Assembly (NCBI GenBank): GCA_029531795.1
Contig: JAPEIS010000005.1
Span: 1,734,001 to 1,798,000, forward strand
From: Sclerotinia nivalis
Lineage: Eukaryota > Ascomycota > Leotiomycetes > Helotiales > Sclerotiniaceae
Reading direction: 5' to 3'
DNA length: 64,000 bases
In this document: piece by piece, positions 45,768 to 57,599 of the stretch
Numbering within the stretch: the stretch's first letter is position 1
Layout of the letters: every line of letters begins with the position of its first letter
Notes under the pieces: generated by a model
What the model was told of the DNA's origin: nothing
Databases searched by the model: none
Seen by the model: only the letters and a program-made list of their open reading frames with translations
Made by a program: the position numbers and the translations under genes

Positions 45768-47480
45768 GATTGATGTTGTTTAGTACTCAGATAAAGTAGG
45801 ATGAATTGAAGAACGCAACTTATAATATCAATCAAAACACTAAAGAAACAAAATCTTATTATACATGAATGCTATCTATACTATATATACACAACGCAGC
45901 CCCTCAACCAAACGCGATTAAAGTATCTACATCTAACATCATCAACACCTAGCTATTGTATCATCAACGAAACAATGAACGATAAGATTTTCAAACCGTT
46001 ATCGGGATCACATCATATATTCTAGGGTCATCTCACCAATCCACAGTCGTATTTGTTTACTCCTCCTGCAGCACGCGATTTACCCCGCTTGTTTGTCTAT
46101 GAGAAACGTGGTATAGAGACTTTTTAATGGCTGTTAGTTTTGTTTATCTTTAACGTCAGCGGGTTTTATCTATAATTGAGGGGTATAAATTCAATATGAA
46201 ATGGAAGGGATGAAATGGTGATGCGATTATTAGAAATCAAATGTTATGGGATGGAATGGGTTGGAACGGGATTACTTCGGAAACAATTCTCATACTGTAC
46301 TTCTGAAGAACCCGCTCATGATCAACAAAATTTAGTACTTTATTTATCAGTTTTCTCACATCAAACAAACAGATATAAGACCATACATTTTTAATTAGGA
46401 ACCAAGCTCGAAATTGGGAGTGCACATCACATTTGACCTATACTCATTGGCGCTTAGAAATTTCAGAGTACTAGTATAGTTGTAAATATCATAATATGTC
46501 GAAGCTGATATCATACGTTCTTGAATTAGTTGTTTATTACATACCGATGATCCTTCACAAATTTCCCGATCATCAAAACTACTGATGGATCACCAAGTAT
46601 GAAGTGTTGATAAGCGACATTTCCAGACGCGAAGGTAGCGGAGTGCGATGTAAAAGTCTTTGATTGCTGTGAGTTTGTTGAAGTCATTCTCTTATTCCAA
46701 GTGGATCTACTTTACTTTCGAAATGACCGCATCATTCTTGATCAATTCAATCTGAGATAGATTATAGTCAAGAATCTTTCCTTGCTGCATTGCAATTTGC
46801 GTCGTGGAAATGCTGGCATAGAAGAGGTTCGAGTGGTTTTCCCATGAAGGAATTCGAAATATATACCTATTGAGCACACCAAGATTCGCGAGAGGGATGT
46901 TCTTTGAGTTTTAGACCAGGTGCGTTGGTTGTGATTTGATCGGCAAGGACAATAGCTATGACTGCAAAATGAAAAATCTGAGAGAAGAAGCATCACATGA
47001 AAAACTAAAATGACTCGCGATGGGCCAAATGTATCGTACACCAAAGTTATGTGTCTACCAGGTATCTAGATACCTTTGCCTTATAACACTTGTTATTTTG
47101 ATAATCAAATATATCCAAGCTCGAATGCTTCTCATTGTTCCAGTAATTCGGGATTTAAACGGGTTTCCTAGGCTTGGATGCTTTTCAATTTAGATTCAAC
47201 AACCAGATACTCTCTCAACTTAAATACCTAGAATTTGAAAAAGAGCATACTTTGATATGCGATTGTTTCGTGCATCTCGTGAATGGTAGTGATGATGGAT
47301 GCATCGATCTTCAATTTGGAAGGTGCCAACAACCACACTTCGGAAACTACTTGACCCTCCAACCTCAAACTTCATCTCTCTTCTCAAATCATCAACATAA
47401 TATCTATACAGCAGCATTATACAAAACAACTACATTCGTTTTTGGTTATCTCATTGTACATCATATACACAGCACAGACA
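45768..47480. other. Intergenic, 1.7 kb
   Basis: Divergent promoter region between the TauD-type gene and the RING gene. A stretch near 47110-47140 (cgaatgcttctcattgttcc) resembles the inner right end of the hAT-like elements and may be a relic, but no terminal repeats were found. No gene supported. Confidence 0.45.
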
Positions 47481-48812
47481 ATGCCGGACTATGTCCCTCT
47501 CCTGCAAGATGCAGTATCTCCTGCATCTCAAACACGGAATGGACAAAGTCGCCTTAGTATTGTCTTGGAAGCTATGAAAGGTTGGAAGACGACATATGGG
47601 GACGAAAAAGAGAGTTGTCCCGTTTGTTTTGAGGACAGTACGTATCACACATCATCTATCCCTTTATATTCATAATTTAAACTTATATAACAAATAGTTA
47701 CAGCAACTACAACCGCAAAAGATAATCAAGTTTACAAGGACATTCAACCTACTTCTTTGGAATCCCATTGGCCTGAATGGCCAGTTATCACACCTTGCAA
47801 GCATAAATTTGGCAGTTTCTGTTTGGGACGTTGGCTTCTTCATTCCGATTCTTGTCCTCTTTGCCGTACAGAGCTCGTGCCTCATCAAAGGGCATCAACA
47901 CCCATTTATGATCAACCAATACAGCGGGCTCACTCCCTCGGAGCTCTAGACATCTTCCGAGAACCTAGCTACACACAAGGGACAGACATGCAAGATATGA
48001 CTTCTATCCAAACTGTTTCATCCCGTTCGACATCCTCAGGTAGTAGGAGAAGCATGACTACGTTTGAACAGCAGAGATGGGATACTAGGATGGGAGGATT
48101 GGGTCATTCAAATCCCTATTTCAACGATCCTAGAATTGTTCCTGAGGCTAGGTCAAATCAGAGGACGATTCCAGTCCGTCTTCCACCTACTACTACGCAT
48201 GGTCACCCCGCTACTCCCACTTCTGTGGAATTTACGGCAGGCTATGTCCGTCGCGCGTATGAAAATGCCAATATTACCAGTTATGACTTGAGTAATCAAG
48301 CCAACAGTACTACTCAACTTACCCACAGATCTAGGGAGGCGTTTAATCCTCGATGGCGCAATTGGGACTTTCTATCAAGTAATCGTCGTACCGTGGAACC
48401 GGTCACGATAGGAACGAGGAACACGCACTCGGTAGCTGATGTGGTAGGATTAGCTATGGGTGTAGGAACTGTTGTTGGAATGCCAAGAGGCGAGAGAACA
48501 ATTCCAGCGGAAGGAGATAGTAGCGTTTCCACTAGAAGAGAGTCGAACAATGATTATTCGATTGCTAATGCAATGGGTCAGGTTTTGGGAGTTGGTACGG
48601 TGGTTGCGATTCCAAGAGCAGAATGGAGGAATTCGAGAACACGAGTTGAATCGCTGAGTGAATCAATGAGCGATGTCAGCATCGCCACTCAAGAAACCCA
48701 GGCAACCAGGACAACCAGGGCAACTAGACTTAGGGAAAGTTCTAGCTCTGATGATGATTTGTCGGAACTGCCTGGGTTAGCTAGTAGTATGTGGGCTCGT
48801 ACTTGGGGTTGA
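47481..48812 (+). CDS. RING-finger protein, probable E3 ubiquitin ligase
   Basis: Two exons, 47481-47637 and 47698-48812, encode 423 residues. The 60-nt intron (gtacgt ... atag) lies within the RING. Zinc ligands visible: C46-x2-C49, C86-x-H88, C94 and C105-x2-C108, within PVITPCKHKFGSFCLGRWL. The usual His/Cys after the Phe is Gly91, so only seven classical ligands are present, a pattern I have seen in other fungal RINGs. After the RING the protein is Ser/Thr/Arg-rich and disordered. A short internal repeat, LAMGVGTVVGMPRGE (about 303-317) and MGQVLGVGTVVAIPRAE (about 341-357), is present. RING proteins recruit E2 enzymes; the substrate is unknown. Confidence 0.82.
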
Positions 48813-49548
48813 GTTCGAAAGGTGTTCCGTGATATGAAACCTCAAAAGCGGTATTTGGAATGGTGTTGGGATATCTTTTTTAGCGGTTTGAAAGGAGGAT
48901 TATGGTCATCTTCAGCGTGTCTCAAAATACATTGTATCAATAGGGTAGAGCTATGAAATAGACTCAATGTTAAAGCGTGTGTATATACAAAGAACAAAAG
49001 GTTTGAACAACCTAAAAACATCCCCAGGCCATTATGACATGGTGCTTTTGTCACTATCTCATATTTCATATTTTACATCCATCTCCTCATCAACAATTTG
49101 GACCCATGATCTTCCGCTATTTTACTACAGATTAACTTTCCTTTCCTTCCCTTTCCTTCTCTTCCCTTGCCCACTTTGAATTCCCTTTACCTTACTCACC
49201 CTTCATATCACCCATCTCCAATATCCATATTCTCTGTCCGCATATGTACTGTACGAACAAACAGCAATGTTGAAACCAAAAGCCAAATCAAAAACAAAAA
49301 AGGTGTTATATAAGCCATATTGATTTGCCTTCCTTTCATTCCCTTCCTTTCCTTCCCTCCCTCTAATGCCCTCGCGTAGGAAGAAAAAATATCATAAGAT
49401 CGTTTCTGTTTAAAATACGATAGTGCCGTGGAAAGGAAAAAAAAATCAAAAAATCACCATGCCTTTCCCATGTCCAAACCCTCAATATCAAAGAGCTCCA
49501 AGCTAATACCGCACCCACCCAAAACACCCATGTATTCACACACCTCCC
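48813..49548. other. Intergenic between convergent genes
   Basis: A pyrimidine-rich stretch (about 49130-49370) with repeated ccttcc units on the plus strand lies beyond the 3' ends of both flanking genes. No coding feature. Confidence 0.45.
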
Positions 49549-52327
49549 TTAGATCTCCTCATGAAACCTTGGAGCTCTACCCGGACTAGTACTAGCAGTC
49601 CCCTGAGAGGAAAAAGGTCTCGGTGGCGCCAATTCCTCGTCAAAGTTATCCCTCGCCTCCTGAAATTCTTCCTCATCCTCATCACCACTTAGAACCTCCC
49701 CTTTATTCTTCTTTTTATCACCACTATGCTCGCTAAGACTACTAACATCATCTCCTGATTTAACCTTGATTCCGTTTGCTCTCTCAAATTCCTCGGGTTG
49801 TTGCGTAGGAACAGCGACAGGATTGGATCCGGGAACTAGAATGGTGGCATTCGCAACATCCATAACGCTGTGCTGACCAAGAGATGCCGTACTATCATTA
49901 ACACTTGCACCTGTGTAGGCATGGCCACCCACAAATCCCTTCTCACTTCCCGCCGCATCTTTATTGGCGCTAGATTCTGAAAGGGATTTAGAGTGACGAC
50001 CAGATATCCTTCCCATTTTAGACTTAAACCAATTCTTCACCTTGGAACCACTTTCAGAAGTTGGTGATGTAGTAGTAGATGTAGGTTGCTGGGTTGCGCT
50101 GGCATCATTTGTAGCTCCAGACATATGAGCACTAGCTTGAGTTTGATCTTCCGTAGATGTACGAATTCGTTCTGTAGTTGGTGCTGTAGTAGGACGTTCA
50201 GACTTGCTAGCTGTAGGTATGGGAAAGACCTTTGAAGCGCCTGCTTCGGATTTGGCTGTGGATTTACGATGTTCCTTTTTAGCGGCCTTTTCCTCGGCTT
50301 TGCGTTCCTTTTCTTCGTATTTCTCTTGCTCTACCATTAAATGTTAATTTGTATAAACCAATATTTAAGAATAAATGACAACTTACGCTTCAACTTTTTA
50401 GTAATTTGTTTTTCCTCTTTCTCTCTCATCTTAGCTTCTTGGGATTTTCTCCTTCGATGCTCTTCATCAAGTTTCAACGCAGCATCTTGAAATCTTTTAG
50501 CATCAGCTTTGCTATTCATATCATCCAATACTGGCTGAATGATCTTAGCAGCGGCAGCATCAATCACACTTTGGTCGACAAATTTACCACCGCCAATATC
50601 GACTTTACCAAAGTTCTCCAATCTAGCTTCACTCTTGGCCTGGGCAGCTTCATGGGCTTTCAATTCCCATTCGTTGAGTAGGGATGGAGCAACCTTGCCG
50701 GTTTGCGCAAATACTTTTTCATCCATTTCGTGAATCCGATCATTGACTTTGCGCTGAGCTGCAGCAAGCAAAGCTTCACGATCACGTTGTCGCTTTTTCT
50801 CATCTACTTGAGAGATATTGGATGAGAACAGACTCATCTGAGCTCTGATTTTGTCAGACTGATGGCGGTCCTCATCATAACTGGAAGCTCGACGTCTTGT
50901 TCGACCTCGGATGGATAATTTCGATGATATACTTGGAGTACCCCCATAATAATCTCGGTATTCACGATTTTGAATATCCTCAGTAGTCATTTTCGATATC
51001 CGCTCATGAGCGAGCTGTTGGGCCTTTTCTTGGAGGTTGTTAAAGCGCATTGGTGTAGGCTCATCATCGCTGTCTATGGAAAGTCGTCGCTGGCCGTGAG
51101 CGGCAACTGCACCAGATTGTGCATGAGAGGCAGCATCGAGTTGTTTCTGCTGTTGGTTGTACATTTTCTTGGCCATAGCAATTGCCGAAGCTTTTAAGAC
51201 ATCCTCTCGATTTTGGTCTTTGTTCAGCTCTTGTTCAAGCTGTTCAACAGGCGGGTTGGATGTATACATCTCTCTCGGCATTGTTGTGAATGGTACTGAT
51301 CCAACACCCTTTTCGAATGTATTTGGCTTTCGAACAGTGTTAGATTTATGAACGGCAACTGCTGCTTTCATGGCATTATTAGGTGTAGTGGTTTCAGCAG
51401 GATAAGCCGTTTTCCCAGTAGTAGTCTGAGTTTTGTGAACGGACTTTGCGGCTCTCAAGGCATTACTGGCAGCATTGGCTTCATCGGGATAAGTTTCCGG
51501 CCTTGGGGTCTTCACTGGAGTCGAGTTTGCACGTTTTCTGCTGCTAGACATAGCACCAGCTGCTGCCAAGAGGGAACCTTGTCGTCCAATCGCAGTATGA
51601 CCATAATCCAATTGTGGTGATAATGTATTTCCCTTTTTCATAGCTTGAGTCGCGGCAGAATTTCCCCATGCCGTAGGCTCCGGCTGCCACAAATCGACAC
51701 CTTTATTGGCTTTGTGGGCCAATAGAGCTGCCTTTGCACCGTGCGCACTTGCTTCTGGCTGCCAAGGAGGCTTCATCTTATAATCCTTAGCTAACATTGC
51801 AGCAGCAGAAGCTGATGCGGATGGATCCGGCTTCCAATGTTCGAATGTTTTTTGGTTCTGCCAACCTAAAGAAGCTGCTGCTCCGGCTGCCGATTGATTT
51901 TTGTTCAATCCCGCAGAGGGGTAACTTGGTAAATCTCGAGGTTTCGCGTATTTGAGGGATGCTGCTGCACCTATTTGATGAAGCTATTAGTGATGATATT
52001 ACGGTGTATGCAAACTGTAAAGCGACACTTACCAGCAGATGACAGTTTGTTGTCGCTGTCAAGAAACTCATAGCCCGGTTTGGGCTTTCGATTGTTTTGA
52101 TTTGTGATGTATAGTGCTGCTGTCGCAGCTTGATCTTCTAGTTTATTGGAGCTTGTGCGAGTTGGGCTATCATCAGGTAAAGGTATCATATGCGGTGTTT
52201 TATGAGTCCTGCCTTCCATTGGTATTCCATTGGATCCGACGTCTGCAGCCGCAGAACGTATTAGCTTACAGTGTATGCAATTCAAGGATGACTTATGCGG
52301 ACCATGATAAATCTTAGCAGTCGACAT
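49549..52327 (-). CDS. eis1: Eisosome protein 1
   Basis: Three exons on the minus strand, 52327-52033, 51970-50387 and 50330-49549, encode about 886 residues. Diagnostic Eis1 features: ATAALYITNQN and GYEFLDSDNKLSSAGAAASL near the N-terminus, then the repeated units WKPDPSASASAAAMLAKDYK, PWQPEASAHGAKAALLAHK and WQPEPTAWGNSAATQAM. The middle has SISSKLSIRGRTRRRASSY and a long Glu/Lys/Ala helical segment; the last 250 residues are disordered and acidic. Eis1 belongs to eisosomes, the plasma-membrane furrows organised by Pil1/Lsp1. There is no membrane segment, so it is peripheral. Exon 1 may hold a further 60-nt intron (52302-52243) that keeps the frame whether or not it is removed. Confidence 0.9.
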
Positions 52328-53511
52328 GATTACGCGATATTCCTTCTTTGTTCTGCAGGTATGTTCCTCGGAATGCAGGCTGACGTTTATCTCTTAATCT
52401 GGTATCCAAATCAAGCGAAGAATCCGAGAATCCGGAGTCGAGCTATCAGAGGAGTGAAAGGGCGAGGTAGAAATTGAAGTAAAATGGTTATTCCGAGTGA
52501 ATACTTTGTTGAACAATTTAGGATATTTGGTATGTGGTGTGGTTTGAGGGGTTTGTATGTGATAACTTGAGGGAGGGGAAGCTTGTTGGTAGACTAATGT
52601 GATAAACTTGGATGAAGATTTGAGTTTGGGTGCGCGGATGAACCTGGTATTGTTGTAGTCACCTATTTTCCATGATACTACGACACATCTAACTGTGAGT
52701 CGTTTAGTTTCTCCATCTTCTCTCTTGTTAGTATATTAGTAGTTCGATTTTAACATGGCCACATTGACAAATATTGATTCTTTAGCCATCGCAATGATTG
52801 ATTGATTGACCAGCTCTTTCGTGAACCTTTCGCAAAGGGGAATGCTTAATGATGACGTAGTTTGCGTTCAGCCACACCAAGATCTGGGTGAAGTTGCCGG
52901 TACAGGCCTGGATTGGTGTTGATGTTCATCGCAATTTTATTTAGTGAGAAAGGCTTTTCTGATGAATGAGAGATTTGCTGTCGCTACGAAGATAAGAACT
53001 TCAATTGAGCATCATGAACTATTGATGTACAACTGGGATTGTGGTTGATTATATTCTACATTGGATTTCCCCATAAATGACACAAAATTTCATATGAGGA
53101 TCCATGGGCCATCATACATGATCTCCAGCAGGGATTGAAATTGCAAAGTACCAACCAACATCATTACAGCGCTTTCCCTGTTTTACGATATCGTCGTCGC
53201 TTGAAGTGACAATCTCTTCAATGTCTCTTTTTATACCGCTACGAAAATACAAACATCCGGTTCGACAATTCCCGAAGTGATTAAATAGATCTTCTACGGA
53301 ATTAATCGTGCGAGGTTGAAATTTCGCCATACCTCTTTCCTTCCTCGAACTTGCCGAAGCAATCAAAAGTAACGACTTGTCAACTCCACCCAAACGCGAT
53401 ATCTTCCTTCTTTCTTTGGTTATCATTAGCTTTACCTCTCACTGATAATACTACTTGGGATATATCTCCCACGTGTTGTACAACACTCAAAACATCCGCC
53501 AAAGTTGGGAA
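52328..53511. other. Intergenic, 1.2 kb
   Basis: Divergent promoter region between Eis1 and the phosphatase. Short frames only; nothing else recognised. Confidence 0.4.
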
Positions 53512-54724
53512 ATGGGCTCGCAACAAAAAGATATGTATGATGGACAGTTTAATAACATCCTGAATTTTCGTGATGTTGGCAAAACTATCAATGATTTCCT
53601 AGGACAAAAGTATGTAATCTTACCTCATAAAGATTGTCGAGATACAAGGTCTAATGTTTACCTTCAAGGCTTATCAAAGAAGGACGAATATATCGCTCCG
53701 CAAGGCTAGGTGTGTATTCATCAGGCCGTGAAGCCATCCGTGCCATATTTAGGACGTCGAGCCAGCCCAAAGTGGTGATTCTGGCAAAAATTAAATTATG
53801 TTAACGAATTTTCCTGGTAGACGATGCCACGATATCAGATAGGCAGCGGATAAAAGACCATTATGGCATCAAAACTGTCTTGGACCTACGGACACTGTAA
53901 GAAAGCCAACTTCCTTCAATATCGAGCGACCTAAGACTGAGTATCGCAGAACAGAACACGATAAGCAAGCAAAAAAGCGAGCAACGGATATTCGTGACCC
54001 TCGTCTTGTAAATTTAAACAGCGCGCTGAAGGAGCCAATGAAGATACCGGGTATCGAGTATATCGAGATCAATGTGAATGGTAAAGGGTTTGAGAGAAGT
54101 TTAGTATGGCAATTATCACCTTATAGTCTTATGTGAGTGTTGACTTCTCTTGTTTGATATGGAAGCTGACGAGGGCATGTAGGAAATTGATCGGCCTGAT
54201 GGGCTTGGGCTACCGGTTGGAGGCCATCGGCATTCTAGGGCGACAGGTCTTGCAACCCCGAGGACTTATAGGATTGAGTTTCGATACGATTCATCATTGT
54301 GGTCCAGAACTCGCCTCAGTAGGTCATTATTAGCCCTCCATAACTCATCCCGTCTGACTTTTCTTAGGTTCTTAGAACATACTGTTCTCCGTCAAATTAT
54401 CCAATTCTCGCCCATTGTACGCAAGGAAAAGATCGCACCGGACTCACTATTGCTTTAGTCCTATTTATCCTCGAGATACCCATAGAAGCCATCTCACATG
54501 ACTATCTTATGAGTGAGGAGAAATTACTTCCTGAAAGGGAGAGTCGTTTGAAGGAAATCCACGAGATTGGTCTAAGTGATGATTTCGCTGGATGTCCTGT
54601 GGATTTCGTCGAAAAGACTTATGAGTATCTGAAGAACTCATATGGTAGTGTTGAGAATTATCTGACGACGATCGGCTATACGGAGGATGAAAGAACAGCT
54701 CTCGTGCGGGAACTGAAGACATAG
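53512..54724 (+). CDS. Y_phosphatase3-type protein phosphatase, second exon unclear
   Basis: The start MGSQQKDMYDGQFNNILNFR and DVGKTINDFLGQK fit the family. Well-supported later exons are 53821-53896, 53950-54132, 54183-54318 and 54368-54724. They read DDATISDRQRIKDHYGIKTV, TEHDKQAKKRATDIRDPRL, KLIGLMGLGYRLEAIGILGR and NYPILAHCTQGKDRTGL. HCTQGKDRTG is the CxxGKxR phosphate-binding loop of this family (tyrosine or phosphoinositide phosphatases). Between about 53613 and 53820 only IFRTSSQP resembles the expected segment, and no pair of standard splice sites joins it in frame to the exon at 53821. Either exon 2 uses unusual sites or the gene is damaged there. The remaining exons and the catalytic loop are intact. 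Confidence 0.7.
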
Positions 54725-56285
54725 TTGTGGGAAGAGATGGTGGCACTTTGCGCTGGACACTAGATAAAGCTATGAGGGGTGAGTGTACACCAAGGTAGAT
54801 TAGAATAATTCTACATAGAATAACACATATAGGATTTTCATTCCCCATAGTTACCGTACCAAAAAGGAGGCGAGTAACGTGACTCCACAAGGTCTATATA
54901 ACCACTCCGATTCAACCTAGTTTAGAATAAAATAACCGCACTTCTTTCGCTTTGCCCAATACAGGTCCTGAAGGCTACTCCAGCGTATGTATCTCCTCCT
55001 TCCCGTCTCCACTCTCATTTCAAGCTCTTACCATCTTTCGGTCGTGTTTACTCCCATGAACTCCTTGCCACATTTGCTAGGCTCGTTGATGTGATCTGGC
55101 GAAATCTCAATGGATTCTTCAGACACATGCATCTGCATCCTTGGACAACTCTGCGAGATGCATATCCTGATCAGCAAGTATATTATATCCCATTCTTAAA
55201 TGCATATGAGTGGAAGCTACTGCATTACCTTCTCGTATGGAAATCAATTCACAGAAATATTGCAACCCACCCAAGTTTTGGTGGATTCCCACTATCGCAT
55301 TTTTATCGCTCGTAATTGATACTTTCTACTCAGCAAGAAATATCTGTCTCAGGTCTACGCTAGTGCGTACTTACAAGTTAGTTGCATCCTTTTACTTTGC
55401 TTAGGTATATGCAGTGTGTTCAATAGTCTTTCAGTACTCTGTCCGGACGGCTGTCTCGACAGTTAGTCTGTGATTTTATTGGATTAGATAAACTATTGAG
55501 GGAGTTTTAATATAAAAAATCCAGATTTCTATCCGGACTTTTGGACTGAATAGTAATATCATATAATCTAACAAGATATATTATAGACTTAACAAATCCC
55601 AAAACATAAACATCATATAAAATCATCATTCAGTCCAAGAATCCAGCTTGTTGAATTACAATCTAGCGTGTTGGAGATTTATATTATTCTAAATGGATTG
55701 TTTAACTTAGAATATCTAGTCCGTTTTGTAGTCCGGATTATTGGAAACGTTGGGTATATGACGGTTGCAAGGCTATTATATTTTATCTCAAAAAAATTCA
55801 TTGTTTTTCTTGCGTACGAGGGAAAACTGAAGCTGCTCCTCATTTGTCGGGTTTATGAGGTGGCCGATGTACGCTTTCTACTTTACCTTTATTTGATGCC
55901 AAAATCCAATCCCGTCTATACTATTACCGGCTCATAGGTAAATTGCACCATCGGGAATTCGGCGGAATGAAACTACCCCATCACCCCCCACAACAACTTA
56001 GGGACTGGCATGACAACGAGTAGTGGGGCCAATGCAGGGCCTGGTTGGCATACTGTTAACTTAATCGTAACGTCAAAATGTTATATCCATTGTCCACAGC
56101 AATCTAACTTAACTAAAATCCAACAACATCAGTACCAAACGCATTATCACCAACTTTCTTACACGCGTGGCAGCTACGAAGTAGAAAAGCTGAAGAATGG
56201 GTAAGAACAGATGAAACTCTCAAATCCCGAGTATGTTTTTATTGGTCAACCTATACGAAAGGCTAGAATGGCAACATTCCTCGTC
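54725..56285. other. Intergenic, 1.6 kb, with one hAT-like element
   Basis: Contains the element at 55412-55752. A plus-strand frame at 55091-55315 has no recognisable family. Otherwise empty. Confidence 0.45.
55412..55752 (+). mobile_element. hAT-like MITE copy, 341 bp
   Basis: The left end cagtgtgttcaatagtct and right end agtccggattattggaaa plus cgttg are imperfect inverted repeats. A perfect 8-bp target-site duplication ggtatatg is present at 55404-55411 and 55753-55760. The interior is AT-rich and noncoding, with further tccggac blocks near 55441 and 55534 that may be nested end fragments. It lies between the phosphatase and the O-methyltransferase gene. Confidence 0.82.
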
Positions 56286-57599
56286 TTATTTCAAGACCGC
56301 CTCAAACAAGAATCCACTTCCAGGCCTCGAAACCTTCGGCTGCCAAACCTTTACCAAATCGAATCCTTCACTTTCCAACAGTCCTCTAAATTGTTTGGTC
56401 GTACGGTCAGTTGCAGCAAACAAGCTCATCATAACGAAATCAAGTTTGACTTGATACAAACCAGCGTTAGTATCAGGAACAGCATTCTCATACAAAAGGA
56501 GAATTGAATCTTTGGTCATAACATTTCGAATATGGGATAGAATTGCCTTGCATTCCGCATCCGGCCAATCATGGAGGATGGTGCCGGGGAAGTAAAATTT
56601 AGCACCTTTGGCTATGTCGGGCTGTGGCTCAAGGAAACTATGTGGGATGCGCTTGATTGCAGGATCTAACTCCTGAATACTAGAGATGACCTCGGGTAAG
56701 TCCTCAAGAATAAGGGGACCGGGAAGTTCGGGAAATCGGGCATGAAAATTACCGATGTTGATTCCGATGTTTCCGCCAACATCAACCATAAGAGGTGCCT
56801 TTCCATCAAAGGAAGTGCCGATCTTGGATGTAACGAGGTAATAATCATACCATGGCTCGCCGCGATCCATACGCTGCAACATCATTGTGGTATTGAGAGC
56901 GATGGCTTGTTCAGGTTCTGTCTTCAACCAATCATAGTATTGAAGTTTAGTGTCCATGGCATATTGAAAGGGTCCGTCATTAGTATTTTCTGGATTCTGG
57001 TAGTTGGTTTTCTTGAGATATGCTGGAAGCTTGATGAGCACTTCGCTGGCTGTGACACTATTCACTAATGTGTCAGCTTTTACATGGTGACACTAGTATC
57101 AAGTTTTAGATACATACATGTGAGTAACAGCCTTGGGCAGAGGCGAGGCATCTGAAAATGCGGGCGCAAATGCACTATTTGCATATCTATCCTCTCTAAC
57201 TTCCTTAAACAGATTCATCGCAGCTAAGAGCTTCATGACCCTGCTGACCAACAGTCTCGCGGCTCCAGTCCTTTGTGCAATTTCAGACACGTCTAATTCA
57301 CCAGCACCAATGGCGGCCATGGTGTTAAAGATGCCCATTTCGATGCCAAGTCGAAGCCCTACTTGTTCATGTGCCTAGCGTCATGTGATCAGCAGATTTT
57401 CTACAACCCCCAACGTTTAGAGAGAGAAATTTACACCAAAGATAACCCGAGTGGTGAAATCAACCGGTGTCTCGACTACAGCTCTCAGCTTATCGAGACC
57501 CGCCAAGAGGGCTACTCGCTCCTCGTCGCTGATAGCATCGGGAGCGGGTGGACTCTCAACCACTTCATTGATTTGCTTGATGAGATCAATGATTGCCAT
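56286..57599 (-). CDS. COMT-type SAM-dependent O-methyltransferase
   Basis: Three exons on the minus strand, 57599-57435, 57374-57118 and 57057-56286, encode 397 residues. The N-terminal winged-helix dimerisation part includes LGIEMGIFNTMAAIGAGELD and VSEIAQRTGAARLLVSRVMK. The SAM-binding motif LMVDVGGNIGINI lies near residue 231, PGPLILEDLPEVI follows, and the catalytic His is in TILHDWPDAECK near 303. Such enzymes methylate phenolic hydroxyls in fungal specialised metabolites. It is divergent from the UbiA-type gene, which starts 1.18 kb away, and forms a group with it and the monooxygenase. The second acceptor was chosen as gaatag, because the first possible one (cattag) breaks the frame. 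Confidence 0.88.

Noticed and set aside
47060..47160. Possible fifth hAT-like element
   Set aside because: Only about 20 bp (cgaatgcttctcattgttcc) resembles the family; no terminal inverted repeats or target duplication found.
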